NCBI GenBank assembly: GCA_003453735.1
Contig: DMNE01000426.1
Span: 6,288 to 24,177, forward strand
From: Nitrospiraceae bacterium
Lineage (GTDB): Bacteria > Nitrospirota > Thermodesulfovibrionia > Thermodesulfovibrionales > UBA9159
Length of the DNA stretch: 17,890 nt
Direction of reading: 5' to 3'
The stretch's first letter is position 1. Each line of letters opens with the position of its first letter. Made by a program: the position numbers and the translations under genes. Below are positions 9,116 to 17,113 of this stretch, one piece after another. The notes under the pieces are model-generated. The model was not told the origin of the DNA and ran no database searches. It saw only the letters and a list, made by a program, of their open reading frames with translations.

Positions 9116-9597
9116 TAAAACCAGCTACCATAAAGACTCAAGTCTCCTCCGGAGGAGTCGTCTTTAGAGTGACCGCTGAGCATATCGAAATAGCTCTCGT
9201 TGCTGTAAAAAACGGTACCGTCTGGTGTCTGCCGAAGGGGATTGTCGAGAAGGGAGAAAAGCCTGAGCAGACTGCGGTGAGAGAAGTAAGGGAAGAGACA
9301 GGACTTGAGGGCAGGCCATTAAGAAAGATCGGCGATATTACGTATTGGTATTATATAAAGGATGACAATGCAAAATGCAGGAAGACGGTACATTTTTATC
9401 TTATGGAATATATGGGTGGTACCACGGATGATCATAACTGGGAGGTTGATTTTGCTGAGTGGGTTCCTCTCGATCAGGCAGTACAGAGGGTGAGTTATAA
9501 AGGAGACAGGGAGATAGTCCAAAAGGCGAAGGAGATGCTCTCAAAGACTCGTCAAGAGTCAGCGGCCGATAGTCGACAGTCAACACCTGATGAATAA
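9112..9597 (+). CDS. Nudix hydrolase, diadenosine-tetraphosphatase-like
   Basis: Hydrolyses a nucleoside diphosphate linked to another moiety; its substrate is not certain, but WCLPKG just before the box and overall size resemble bacterial/archaeal Ap4A-type hydrolases. The Nudix box is complete: Gly43, Glu49, then REVREETGL (57-65). The start is TTG at 9112, overlapping the rseP stop (TTGA); the conserved SSGGVVFR begins at residue 12, so a later start would remove the core fold. No strong ribosome site is seen, so expression probably depends on coupling to rseP. The last ~18 residues (SKTRQESAADSRQSTPDE) are low-complexity and are encoded by a heptanucleotide repeat. Confidence 0.88.
   Translation: MIKPATIKTQVSSGGVVFRVTAEHIEIALVAVKNGTVWCLPKGIVEKGEKPEQTAVREVREETGLEGRPLRKIGDITYWYYIKDDNAKCRKTVHFYLMEYMGGTTDDHNWEVDFAEWVPLDQAVQRVSYKGDREIVQKAKEMLSKTRQESAADSRQSTPDE
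9557..9584. repeat. Degenerate heptanucleotide repeat in the 3' end of the Nudix gene
   Basis: Four successive 7-mers read AGTCAGC, GGCCGAT, AGTCGAC and AGTCAAC. They encode part of the polar C-terminal tail. The order AGTCAG-, GGCC-, -GTC- matches heptamers inside aroC at 17808-17828. Confidence 0.55.
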
Positions 9598-9638
9598 TAA
9601 CCGCTGGTTGAGGATTTAGGATCGCTGATTACTGTGTT

Positions 9639-10100
9639 ATGGGCAAGGTACTTGGCTGGAATGAGGTAAAAAAAGCCGTTGATTCTGCAAAGGTGAAGAG
9701 CAAAAAAATCGTTTTTACCAATGGCTGTTTTGATATCATTCACCTGGGCCATGTGAGGTATCTCAGAGAAGCAAAAAGGTTGGGTGATGTCCTTGTTGTA
9801 GCAGTCAACAGCGACCGCTCTGTATCGAAACTCAAGAAAGGAAGGCCTATTATAACCGGTTCTCAGAGAGCCGAAGTAGTTGCGAGCCTCGAAATGGTTG
9901 ACTACGTCATCCTGTTTGATGAGGACACGCCCTATGAACTGATACGCTTTCTGAGACCCGATGTGCTGGTGAAGGGAGGGGATTGGAAGAAGGAGGCTAT
10001 TATCGGCTCTGATATCGTTCCTGAAACCTGCAGCCTGCCCTATATTAAGGGGATATCGACCACGGGGATTATCAAGAAGATTAAGAAACTCAGCGAGTAG
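9639..10100 (+). CDS. rfaE2: D-glycero-beta-D-manno-heptose 1-phosphate adenylyltransferase (RfaE domain II)
   Basis: Makes ADP-heptose from heptose-1-phosphate and ATP for the LPS inner core. It is a 153-residue cytidylyltransferase-like protein equal to the C-terminal half of E. coli HldE; the kinase half is not in this window, so it must be a separate gene. KIVFTNGCFDIIHLGHVRYL carries the nucleotide-binding HxGH motif (His35-His38). Further typical segments are AVNSDRSVSKLKKGRP, the stretch QRAEVVASLEMVDYVILFDE with TPYELIR, then DVLVKGGDW and the ISTTGIIKKI tail. The start ATG at 9639 gives a standard N-terminus, though no strong ribosome site is seen. It indicates that the cell makes heptose-containing LPS. 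Confidence 0.93.
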   Translation: MGKVLGWNEVKKAVDSAKVKSKKIVFTNGCFDIIHLGHVRYLREAKRLGDVLVVAVNSDRSVSKLKKGRPIITGSQRAEVVASLEMVDYVILFDEDTPYELIRFLRPDVLVKGGDWKKEAIIGSDIVPETCSLPYIKGISTTGIIKKIKKLSE

Positions 10101-10356
10101 TTCTTTGTTGGATGGTAACCCGAATCCTCTTAACCTCATGGCATGCAAAAGAGGTTGCTCACTCAAGAGATATTCGTCTTATTCTCAAAAGGGAGTTCCA
10201 TCAGTTCCGACGGACAATCATTTCTCAGTTAAAGTGCAACCTGTATTGAGAATTTGAGATGCAAAGGAGACCCAGGATTTATATATTTGCTCACAATCCC
10301 TTGCTTACCAGCTACAGCACAACATTCCGGTTTTGTGAATCCAGGTAGATCGTCGC
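10101..10356. other. 256-bp gap before mfd
   Basis: No gene is supported; the only forward ORF of note is 29 codons (from 10143) and matches nothing I know. There is an 8-bp perfect inverted repeat, ATTCTCAA at 10181-10188 and TTGAGAAT at 10246-10253, and a short CCTCTT / AAGAGG pair just after rfaE2. Neither is followed by a T run, so I do not call a terminator. Confidence 0.5.
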
Positions 10357-13300
10357 ATGAATATCCCAGCCATTTTCAGTAATTTCTCTACCCAGATACC
10401 ATCAGACGCGTCGCGGGTTTGTAACCTTTCGGGTTCTTCTGCGGCCCTCTATCTTTGTCTACGGAGAGAGCCCTTTGTTGCTATTGAGCGGACCGAAGAT
10501 GGAGCTCTCAGACTTTATGAAGACATGGCGTTTTTCAGATCACTGGGAAAAGACATTGTCAATCAGCCAGGTTCAACTCTTTTCTTTCCTGACCCAAACG
10601 GCCCCGAGACGTCTGGTAAAAGGGCTCAGGTTATCTCTGTCATCGACGATACGAACTCTCTTGTCACCTCTGTCCGCGGGATACAATCGCCCGTGTGGTC
10701 AAGAGAAGATCTGAGGAGGGACTCACTTGTCTTTGTGAAGGGCGAAGAGGTCAATAGAGAGGCAATCGGAGGGAGGCTCGGAGCTCTCGGCTATAGAAGG
10801 GTATCCATTGTTGTTGAGAAGGGGGAATATTGTATAAAGGGATGGCTCCTGGACATCTTCCCATCTACAACGGAAGACCCTGTCCGGATAGAATTCTTCG
10901 GGGATGAGATAGAAACTATGAAGACCTTCGATCTGGATTCACAGAAATCTCTTGGGCAGATTGTCAACCTGGCAATACTGCCTGCTGGGGAGCCTTCTTC
11001 CGGGCGCGAGGTTACATCACTGATTCACGTCAAGCAGTTCTTGGTCGATGCCGCGACGGAAGCGGAAAGAGACGGATTGAGCGAAAAACTCTTGTCTTTT
11101 GCGACCCCTGTCTCTCTCTCACGATTCGATTTTCAAGGGGAGGGCTTTGATGCCGGTCTGCGTTCCCTGAGGGGCTGCGGGATATATCCCGAGGAAAGAG
11201 AGTCTTTCGATGATCTTGTCTCTGCAGTGAATGAACTCAGCAGGGCGAACGAAGTGATCATTGTCTCATCATCCAAGGGGCAGGCCGAGAGGGTACGGGA
11301 GATTTTTTTTGCTCGAGGTCTTATCGCGCCGATCATTGAGGCAGGTGAGGTTGCGGACTATCAGGGCCATGTAGTTATAACACCGGGAAGGCTCTCCTCG
11401 GGATTCTTTATGAAGGGTCTACTGATTCTCACGGAAAAGGAGATATTTGGGGAGCGGCCGTCGTACAGGCCTTTGAGAAAATCGAGGGTATCAAAGTTAC
11501 TTACCACCATTGATGACATCTCGCCCGGGGATCTCGTGGTACATGAAGACCATGGAATAGGCAAATTCATTGACATTCTGAGACAGAACAACGGTGATTA
11601 CCAGGGTGACCTTATCGTCGTTGAGTATGTGGCGGGTGACAGGCTCTATATCCCCCTTTACAACGTAAACAGGATAAAGAAATATAGCGCAGAAGAGGGT
11701 GTACTTCCGCATCTCGACAGACTAGGCGGGAAATCGTGGCAGAGGACTAAGGAGAGGGTAAGAAAGGCCGTAAAAGAGATGGCGGAGAGGCTCCTCAAGC
11801 TCTATGCAGAAAGGGAGGTAGCCGAGGGGTTCGCCTTCAGTCGTGACACGGAACTCCATAAAGAGTTTTACGGTTTTTTCCCCTATGAAGAAACTCCTGA
11901 CCAGGTTACGGCAATCGAGGAGATTGGCAGGGACATGGAGTCGGATAGGCCCATGGAGAGGTTGCTCTGCGGAGACGTCGGTTATGGAAAAACGGAGGTG
12001 GCGATGCGGGCGGCCTTCAAGGCAGTCTATGACGGCAAGCAGGTGGCGGTCCTGGTGCCTACCACTATTCTCTGCGAACAGCACTATCTGACATTTACAT
12101 CAAGGTTTTCGGCGTTCCCCGTGAGGATAGATTATCTCAGCAGATTCAAAGCAAAGAGAGAGCAGGCGCTGACATTGCGTGCAGTTGAAAAGGGTGAGGT
12201 AGATATCATTATCGGGACGCACGGCCTTCTCAAAAAGGGCGTGTCCTTCGATAACCTCGGCCTCCTCATTATCGATGAGGAACATCGATTTGGTGTCAAA
12301 CAAAAGGAGAAGATTAAGGAACTGAAAAAAGGGGTGGATGTCTTAATCATGACTGCCACGCCAATACCGAGAACTCTCCAGATGGCGCTCTCAGGCATCC
12401 GGGGAATGAGCCTTATAGAGACCCCTCCGGAGGAGCGGCTTGCAGTGAGGAGTATTGTCTGTCTCTATGATGCGGATCTTTTACGGGAGGCTATAGGCAG
12501 GGAACTCCAGAGAGGCGGGCAGATCCTCTTTGTCCATAACATGATCTTTGATATAGAGCGGGTTACCGATCAGTTGAAGAGACTCCTGCCCCATGCGAAA
12601 ATTGATGTGGCTCATGGCCAGATGCCGGAGAGAAGGCTTGAAGAGGTAATGCACAGTTTTTTTAAAGGAGATCTTGACGTCCTGGTGTCAACAAACATTA
12701 TAGGAGCAGGCATCGATATTCCTACCGCCAACACCATAATCATTGACAGGGCAGACAAGATGGGGCTCGCGGATCTCTATCAGCTCAGGGGAAGGGTTGG
12801 AAGGAGTAATGTCAGGGCCTATGCCTATTTCCTTGTGCCGGGTGAAGACCTTATGACCCATGAGGCGAAGAAGAGACTCCAGGCGGTGAGGGAGATGAGT
12901 TTTCTCGGAGCAGGGTTCAGGCTCGCGATGAAGGATCTCGAGATACGGGGTGCAGGGAACTTTCTTGGTCCTCAGCAGTCGGGACACATTCATGCCGTCG
13001 GGTTTGATATGTATGTGGAGATGCTCGAGAAGGCAGTGGCTGAATTGAAGGGTGGAGAAGCTAAAGCAGAGATAGAGCCATCACTGCATTTTAGGGTGGC
13101 AGCGCGCATTCCCGAAGAGTATGTTGAAGATTTGACTATACGGTTAAGCATTTACAGGCGCGTGGCGACCGCGAAGAGCGCTGAGGATTTAGACAACATC
13201 GAAACGGAGATGGCAGACCGTTTTGGGAGCCTACCCGAAGAGGTGAAACGACTTCTGGACATCATGAGGCTAAAGATTATGGCGAGGACGTTGTGCATTA

Positions 13301-13506
13301 CGCAGATTTCCGAAGCCGATGGAAAAGTGCGGTTTGTTTTTTCCGATGAAACGTCTGTAGGGGCTGACAAGATATTCGGCCTGCGGGACAACCTGAGAGG
13401 GATACATTTTCAAAGGGATGGGTTTGAGCTGGGTATCAAAGGACTTTCCCCGCGGAAGGAACCGCTGGAAGCAGTGCGTGACGTTTTAAAACAATTGCTG
13501 AATTAG
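10357..13506 (+). CDS. mfd: Transcription-repair coupling factor
   Basis: A DNA translocase that removes RNA polymerase stalled at lesions and recruits UvrA for nucleotide excision repair. It has 1049 residues (E. coli 1148) with the normal domain order. The UvrB-like N-terminal module spans ~1-330 (KGWLLDIFPSTTEDPVRIEF). The RNA polymerase-interacting CarD-like domain is at ~387-445 (DLVVHEDHGIGKF, GDRLYIPLYNVNRIKKY). The RecG-like SF2 motor has Walker A GDVGYGKTEVAMRA (~539-552), the DEEH box in IIDEEHRFGVKQKE (~638-651), TATPIPRTLQMAL and LYQLRGRVGRS. The TRCF C-terminal domain closes the protein (~890-1010). The ATG at 10357 has only a weak ribosome site, AGGT ten bases upstream. The gene appears to be separately transcribed. 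Confidence 0.97.
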   Translation: MNIPAIFSNFSTQIPSDASRVCNLSGSSAALYLCLRREPFVAIERTEDGALRLYEDMAFFRSLGKDIVNQPGSTLFFPDPNGPETSGKRAQVISVIDDTNSLVTSVRGIQSPVWSREDLRRDSLVFVKGEEVNREAIGGRLGALGYRRVSIVVEKGEYCIKGWLLDIFPSTTEDPVRIEFFGDEIETMKTFDLDSQKSLGQIVNLAILPAGEPSSGREVTSLIHVKQFLVDAATEAERDGLSEKLLSFATPVSLSRFDFQGEGFDAGLRSLRGCGIYPEERESFDDLVSAVNELSRANEVIIVSSSKGQAERVREIFFARGLIAPIIEAGEVADYQGHVVITPGRLSSGFFMKGLLILTEKEIFGERPSYRPLRKSRVSKLLTTIDDISPGDLVVHEDHGIGKFIDILRQNNGDYQGDLIVVEYVAGDRLYIPLYNVNRIKKYSAEEGVLPHLDRLGGKSWQRTKERVRKAVKEMAERLLKLYAEREVAEGFAFSRDTELHKEFYGFFPYEETPDQVTAIEEIGRDMESDRPMERLLCGDVGYGKTEVAMRAAFKAVYDGKQVAVLVPTTILCEQHYLTFTSRFSAFPVRIDYLSRFKAKREQALTLRAVEKGEVDIIIGTHGLLKKGVSFDNLGLLIIDEEHRFGVKQKEKIKELKKGVDVLIMTATPIPRTLQMALSGIRGMSLIETPPEERLAVRSIVCLYDADLLREAIGRELQRGGQILFVHNMIFDIERVTDQLKRLLPHAKIDVAHGQMPERRLEEVMHSFFKGDLDVLVSTNIIGAGIDIPTANTIIIDRADKMGLADLYQLRGRVGRSNVRAYAYFLVPGEDLMTHEAKKRLQAVREMSFLGAGFRLAMKDLEIRGAGNFLGPQQSGHIHAVGFDMYVEMLEKAVAELKGGEAKAEIEPSLHFRVAARIPEEYVEDLTIRLSIYRRVATAKSAEDLDNIETEMADRFGSLPEEVKRLLDIMRLKIMARTLCITQISEADGKVRFVFSDETSVGADKIFGLRDNLRGIHFQRDGFELGIKGLSPRKEPLEAVRDVLKQLLN

Positions 13507-13562
13507 CGATAGTGAAAAATTTCTTTACTTATTAAGAACTTTCTGATAATTTTAGAAATGTC

Positions 13563-14291
13563 ATGAAACATTGCGGCTTTGCTGTGATAATGGTGATAGC
13601 TGTGGTCACCCTTTTCATTTGCCTTGGGTGTGCCACTCTGAGCACGGGACAGAAGGTAAAGCAGTCAAGGGCCCACTACCAGCTGGGGGTGTCATACCTC
13701 AATGACAATAATATCCAGCCTGCATTTGTAGAGTTCCAGAAGGCGCTGGAGCTGAATCCCAACGATAAGGAAGTCCTGAACGCCATAGGGGTTCTCTACC
13801 TTCTGAAGCTTGAAGACTATCCTCAGGCGATAGGGTACTTCCAGCGAGCGCTGAAGATCGATAAAGATTATTCTGAGGCAGCAAATAACCTCGGTCGTAC
13901 GTATGAGAAGCTGGGAAGATTCCAAGATGCTATTGAGTCCTATAAAATTGCGATATCGAATCCCCTTTACCAGAACGCGCATAAAGCGTTTGCGAGTCTT
14001 GGGATGGCATATTACCGGATTAAAAATTACCAGGCTGCGATGGATGCTTTTAAGGATTCAATCAGAAGGTTCTCTGATTTTTCTTATCCGTATTATGGTC
14101 TCGCCCTCGTATATAACGCTACCGGTAAGTACACAGACGCCGCTATGACCTTGCAAAAGGCTCTCGAACTCGATCCTGAGTTTCAAGGTGACAGGGAAAA
14201 AGCTCGGAAGTATCTGGATGAGCGAAAGGTGGTTGTTAAGGGGGACGAAGAAAGGGATGTCGAAGATCTGCTCGAGATCATGAATTATTGA
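13563..14291 (+). CDS. TPR-repeat protein, probable lipoprotein (PilF/PilW-like in architecture)
   Basis: A 242-residue exported protein whose body is five or so tetratricopeptide repeats, starting near residues 35, 68, 102, 137 and 172 (for example FVEFQKALELNPND and AIGYFQRALKIDKDY). The N-terminus is hydrophobic and ends in FICLGC, so Cys23 may be lipidated; Cys at -3 is not the preferred lipobox residue, so this is uncertain. TPR lipoproteins of this size include the type IV pilus pilotin PilF/PilW, but no pilus genes are nearby and many unrelated TPR lipoproteins look the same. An AT-rich upstream region with GATAAT at 13545-13550 could be its -10; the leader would then be very short. 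No clear ribosome site. Confidence 0.82.
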   Translation: MKHCGFAVIMVIAVVTLFICLGCATLSTGQKVKQSRAHYQLGVSYLNDNNIQPAFVEFQKALELNPNDKEVLNAIGVLYLLKLEDYPQAIGYFQRALKIDKDYSEAANNLGRTYEKLGRFQDAIESYKIAISNPLYQNAHKAFASLGMAYYRIKNYQAAMDAFKDSIRRFSDFSYPYYGLALVYNATGKYTDAAMTLQKALELDPEFQGDREKARKYLDERKVVVKGDEERDVEDLLEIMNY

Positions 14292-14639
14292 TAACAGTCC
14301 TAGACCGGTGATCCAACGTCTGAAGCCAATGAATAAGGCTGATAAGTCAAGATATTCGGAGATGCCTTGGATTGCCATGTGACTTTTTGTCGTAGATAAC
14401 GATGAAGAACAGCTTTCTTCTTGAAATAGTTGATTTTTTTGCTGAGACTGCTTTCGGATTTTACGACCAGTGCTAAGAATTCCAGGCATTCTTACTACGC
14501 TCCACTAATAAGCTAATGAAGTGATCTTAATAAGAAACTCTAACAAAATCCTAAAATCACTTGACAACAAAGAATAAATATGATTGAATGTAAAAATGGT
14601 ATCGCTAAAATTTCTTCATTATAAGGGAGGAAACAATAG
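14292..14639. other. 348-bp AT-rich intergenic region
   Basis: No supported gene. A minus-strand open frame that enters from the TPR gene looks like its shadow. There is a small AT-rich hairpin GAAGAA-CAGCT-TTCTTC at 14404-14420, with a run of seven T's about 13 bases later (14434-14440), a weak terminator candidate for the TPR gene. A 7-bp inverted repeat AAGTGAT (14519-14525) / ATCACTT (14556-14562) touches the -35 of the promoter for the next gene. Confidence 0.55.
14561..14589 (+). promoter_or_regulatory. Sigma-70-type promoter of the subtilase unit
   Basis: A consensus -35 TTGACA (14561-14566) is followed after 17 bases by TTGAAT (14584-14589, four of six matches to TATAAT). The start codon at 14640 is preceded by a strong ribosome site AGGGAGG at 14624-14630, spacing nine. 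The inverted repeat overlapping the -35 could be an operator (inference). Confidence 0.5.
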
Positions 14640-16493
14640 ATGATTAAAAAGGTTATTTATATCTTCATGGGGCTGCTGCTGCTATCCTGTGGGAATAGTC
14701 AGATCGCGGGTATTTCCACGGACACGCCAAAAGAGAGCAGCGCTTCAAAAGAGATAGCTTCTCCCAGTGTAACGGTTCAGTCGATTTTATCTCAGGCAGA
14801 TAAGGGAAAATACGAAGAAGGAGAACTCCTCGTTAAGTTTAGATCAGGCGTATCTGCAAAGTCTGCTTCGATCCTTCATACGGCAGTGGGCGCCTCAGTA
14901 GTAAGGCGATTCAGTGTTGTCCCCAACCTTGAACACGTCAAACTCCCCCAGGATCTCCTGGTAAAGGACGCGATTGAAAAATACATGGCTAACCCTAATG
15001 TGGAGTACGCGGAACCAAACTATATCAGGCAGGCCGCATCCACAATCCCCGATGACCCCTTCTTTACTCCTCAGCAGTGGGCCCTCAATAATACCGGCAC
15101 ATTCGACAACGGAACCCCTGGGGCTGATATTAAAATGCCGCTGGCCTGGGATATCACACAAGGCAGTCCCGGAATCGTTGTTGCGGTTATTGACTCGGGG
15201 ATAGACTATAGCCACCCCGATTTGGTGAACAATATATGGCTGAATCCCGGGGAGCCGTCGTGTAATGATACGACTGACCTTGATGGGGATGGATACGTGG
15301 GTGACTGCAGAGGCTGGAATTTTGTAGACAACGACAATGATCCTTTGGATGACTTTGGACATGGCACTCATGTTGCTGGAATTATAGGTGCTGTGGGCAA
15401 TAACGGACTCGGAATCGCTGGTGTAATGTGGCAAGTAAAGCTGATGGCTCTCAAGTTTCTTGATAATACCGGAGAGGGAACCACTGCCAATGAGCTGCTG
15501 GCCATTCAATATGCGATTACTAAGAAAGCTCAGATAATCAATGCAAGTTACGGCGGGGGTGCATATTCCGCCTCCGAGTTAACTGCGATCAGTAACGCAG
15601 GTGCTGCCGGGATCCTGTTTGTTGCTGCCGCCGGAAATGGTACAAACGATAATGGTGTAGCAAACAATAACGATGTCTCACCATTTTATCCCGCAAGTTA
15701 TAATCTTCCGAATATCATTGCTGTTGCTGCTACTGACCAGAATGACCAGAGGGTCTCGTTCAGCAATTTCGGTCTCAACTCGGTCCAAGTTGCAGCCCCT
15801 GGAGCGCATATTCTGAGCACTATCCCTCTTTCCGGAATAGCCCAACCGTTTCTTTCGTTCTGTACACAGTCCGCGGCCGCTTACTATGATTTTTGTAGTG
15901 GCACTTCGATGGCAGCTCCTCATGTGGTGGGACTTGCGGGATTACTGTACACTTATTATCCCAGTTTCACCTATTCTCAGATACGTGGTACGATCCTTCG
16001 GTATGTCGATCTCTTGCCGTCGCTTGTCGGATATGTGCAGACAGGCGGAAGGATCAACGCATATGCGGCGCTTTCCTCTTTATTAACACCGACGAATCTT
16101 ACGGCTACCGCCACGTCCTCTTCCGGAATATCCCTTGCCTGGACCGATAACGCCACTGGGGAGGACGGGTATTACGTAGAGAGAGCGGTATCGGGTGGCG
16201 CTTTTACCCAGATAGCGACACTCGGACCGAACACCACATCTTTTGCTGATTCCGGACTGACTCCTTCCACGACCTACACTTACCAGGTGCAGGCGTTTAA
16301 CACCATACCCGCTAATTCCGCATACTCTAACCAGGCCTCTGCAACGACCCTCACAGCGGATGTCACGAGCAGCGGCGGCGGTGGCGGGGGCTGTTCCATC
16401 GGTGCACGGCAGAATGCTCCAACGGCGATAGCCGACCTTGCTGTGCTATTGATGCCGTTTGCATTCATCGCGATAATGAGGCGGAAGAGATAA
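14640..16493 (+). CDS. Subtilisin-like (S8) serine protease with fibronectin III domain and C-terminal sorting signal
   Basis: An exported, cell-surface or envelope protease of 617 residues. The N-terminus has a lipoprotein-type signal ending LLLLSC (Cys17). Residues ~60-130 are a propeptide of the fervidolysin/I9 kind (GELLVKFRSGVSAKSA, VEYAEPNY). The catalytic domain has the full triad: Asp185 in VVAVIDSGID, His241 in GHGTHVAG, Ser423 in SGTSMAAPH, with oxyanion Asn333 in AAAGNG. An insert DTTDLDGDGYVGDC resembles a calcium loop. A fibronectin type III domain runs ~484-571. The tail reads ADVTSSGGGGGGCSIG (573-588), then a hydrophobic helix (~597-612) and RRKR at the very end. This is the layout of CTERM sorting signals (JDVT-CTERM or Synerg-CTERM type). 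The next gene is a CPBP protease that could process it. Confidence 0.93.
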   Translation: MIKKVIYIFMGLLLLSCGNSQIAGISTDTPKESSASKEIASPSVTVQSILSQADKGKYEEGELLVKFRSGVSAKSASILHTAVGASVVRRFSVVPNLEHVKLPQDLLVKDAIEKYMANPNVEYAEPNYIRQAASTIPDDPFFTPQQWALNNTGTFDNGTPGADIKMPLAWDITQGSPGIVVAVIDSGIDYSHPDLVNNIWLNPGEPSCNDTTDLDGDGYVGDCRGWNFVDNDNDPLDDFGHGTHVAGIIGAVGNNGLGIAGVMWQVKLMALKFLDNTGEGTTANELLAIQYAITKKAQIINASYGGGAYSASELTAISNAGAAGILFVAAAGNGTNDNGVANNNDVSPFYPASYNLPNIIAVAATDQNDQRVSFSNFGLNSVQVAAPGAHILSTIPLSGIAQPFLSFCTQSAAAYYDFCSGTSMAAPHVVGLAGLLYTYYPSFTYSQIRGTILRYVDLLPSLVGYVQTGGRINAYAALSSLLTPTNLTATATSSSGISLAWTDNATGEDGYYVERAVSGGAFTQIATLGPNTTSFADSGLTPSTTYTYQVQAFNTIPANSAYSNQASATTLTADVTSSGGGGGGCSIGARQNAPTAIADLAVLLMPFAFIAIMRRKR

Positions 16494-16566
16494 GAGAAAG
16501 ACAGTAGCGTCTAAACTGGATATCCCAAAGGAAAAGGCATTCTGCACATACCCCATCCTGTTTCTC

Positions 16567-17064
16567 ATGGCGTATGTATATCATGCCTTTTCCTTATCTT
16601 TTGTGAAATACCTGATCGTCCTTTTTCTCGTTGCGATTCCCTCTCTCTTACAGGGGAAAATCAAGTTCAGATTCAGCGTAAGGGATATCCTTATCGGCAT
16701 AACAATCTCCGCAGTTTTCCTCTTACCCTTCTGCTATTACATGTCACAGAGAGGTAAGACATTTGTCTTTCTTCCTACGAGTGCTTTGCTATTTCAGGTT
16801 TTTGGTATTGCTTTTCCTGAAGAGATCTATTTCAGGGGTTTCCTCCAGGACTGCCTTGGCAATAACATCAGAGCGATGATAGTGGTGAGCTTTCTTTTCT
16901 CTCTGACCCATGTGCCGCAGCTTATCGTGTATGGTGATCCTTATTCATTGTTGACGTTTTTTCCTTCCCTTGTCATGGGGTCTCTCTACATGCGGACATC
17001 CAATGTCCTTTCTTCCACTATCTTTCATGCTCTCGCAAATATCATGTTTCTGGGCTTTTTGTGA
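16567..17064 (+). CDS. CPBP-family (glutamic-type) intramembrane protease, candidate CTERM processing enzyme
   Basis: A small membrane protein (165 residues from this ATG) with about five to six membrane segments. The CPBP/CAAX-protease-like motifs are all present: EEIYFR (Glu85, Glu86, Arg90), FSLTHVP (His115) and HALANIMF (His154, Asn158). The Rce1-type family cleaves or processes proteins inside the membrane. CPBP members are known or proposed as dedicated partners of JDVT-CTERM, Synerg-CTERM and MYXO-CTERM sorting tails. Here it lies 73 bases after a protease bearing such a tail, so a substrate-enzyme pair is the likely reading. The start is unsure: no ribosome site precedes the ATG, and the same frame stays open and hydrophobic upstream (FCTYPILFL) back past 16516, but with no ATG, GTG or TTG. 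Confidence 0.85.
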   Translation: MAYVYHAFSLSFVKYLIVLFLVAIPSLLQGKIKFRFSVRDILIGITISAVFLLPFCYYMSQRGKTFVFLPTSALLFQVFGIAFPEEIYFRGFLQDCLGNNIRAMIVVSFLFSLTHVPQLIVYGDPYSLLTFFPSLVMGSLYMRTSNVLSSTIFHALANIMFLGFL

Positions 17065-17113
17065 TATACTGTTACCTATTCGTCTACACTTGTTTTGACA
17101 TAGGGGTTTTTCG

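Noticed and set aside
9552..10166. 204-codon minus-strand open frame opposite rfaE2
   Set aside because: It lies wholly over a clear rfaE2-type gene with all motifs on the plus strand; its translation shows no recognisable domain.
14404..14440. Hairpin GAAGAA/TTCTTC followed by a T run as a rho-independent terminator
   Set aside because: The stem is A/T-rich and only 6 bp, and the T run starts about 13 bases after it; too weak to call.
14058..14489. 143-codon minus-strand frame reaching into the gap after the TPR gene
   Set aside because: Mostly antisense to the TPR repeats; the part outside the gene is low-complexity and has no motif.
14895..15509. 204-codon minus-strand open frame inside the subtilase gene
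   Set aside because: Opposite strand of the S8 catalytic domain, whose triad is intact; no ribosome site or motif.
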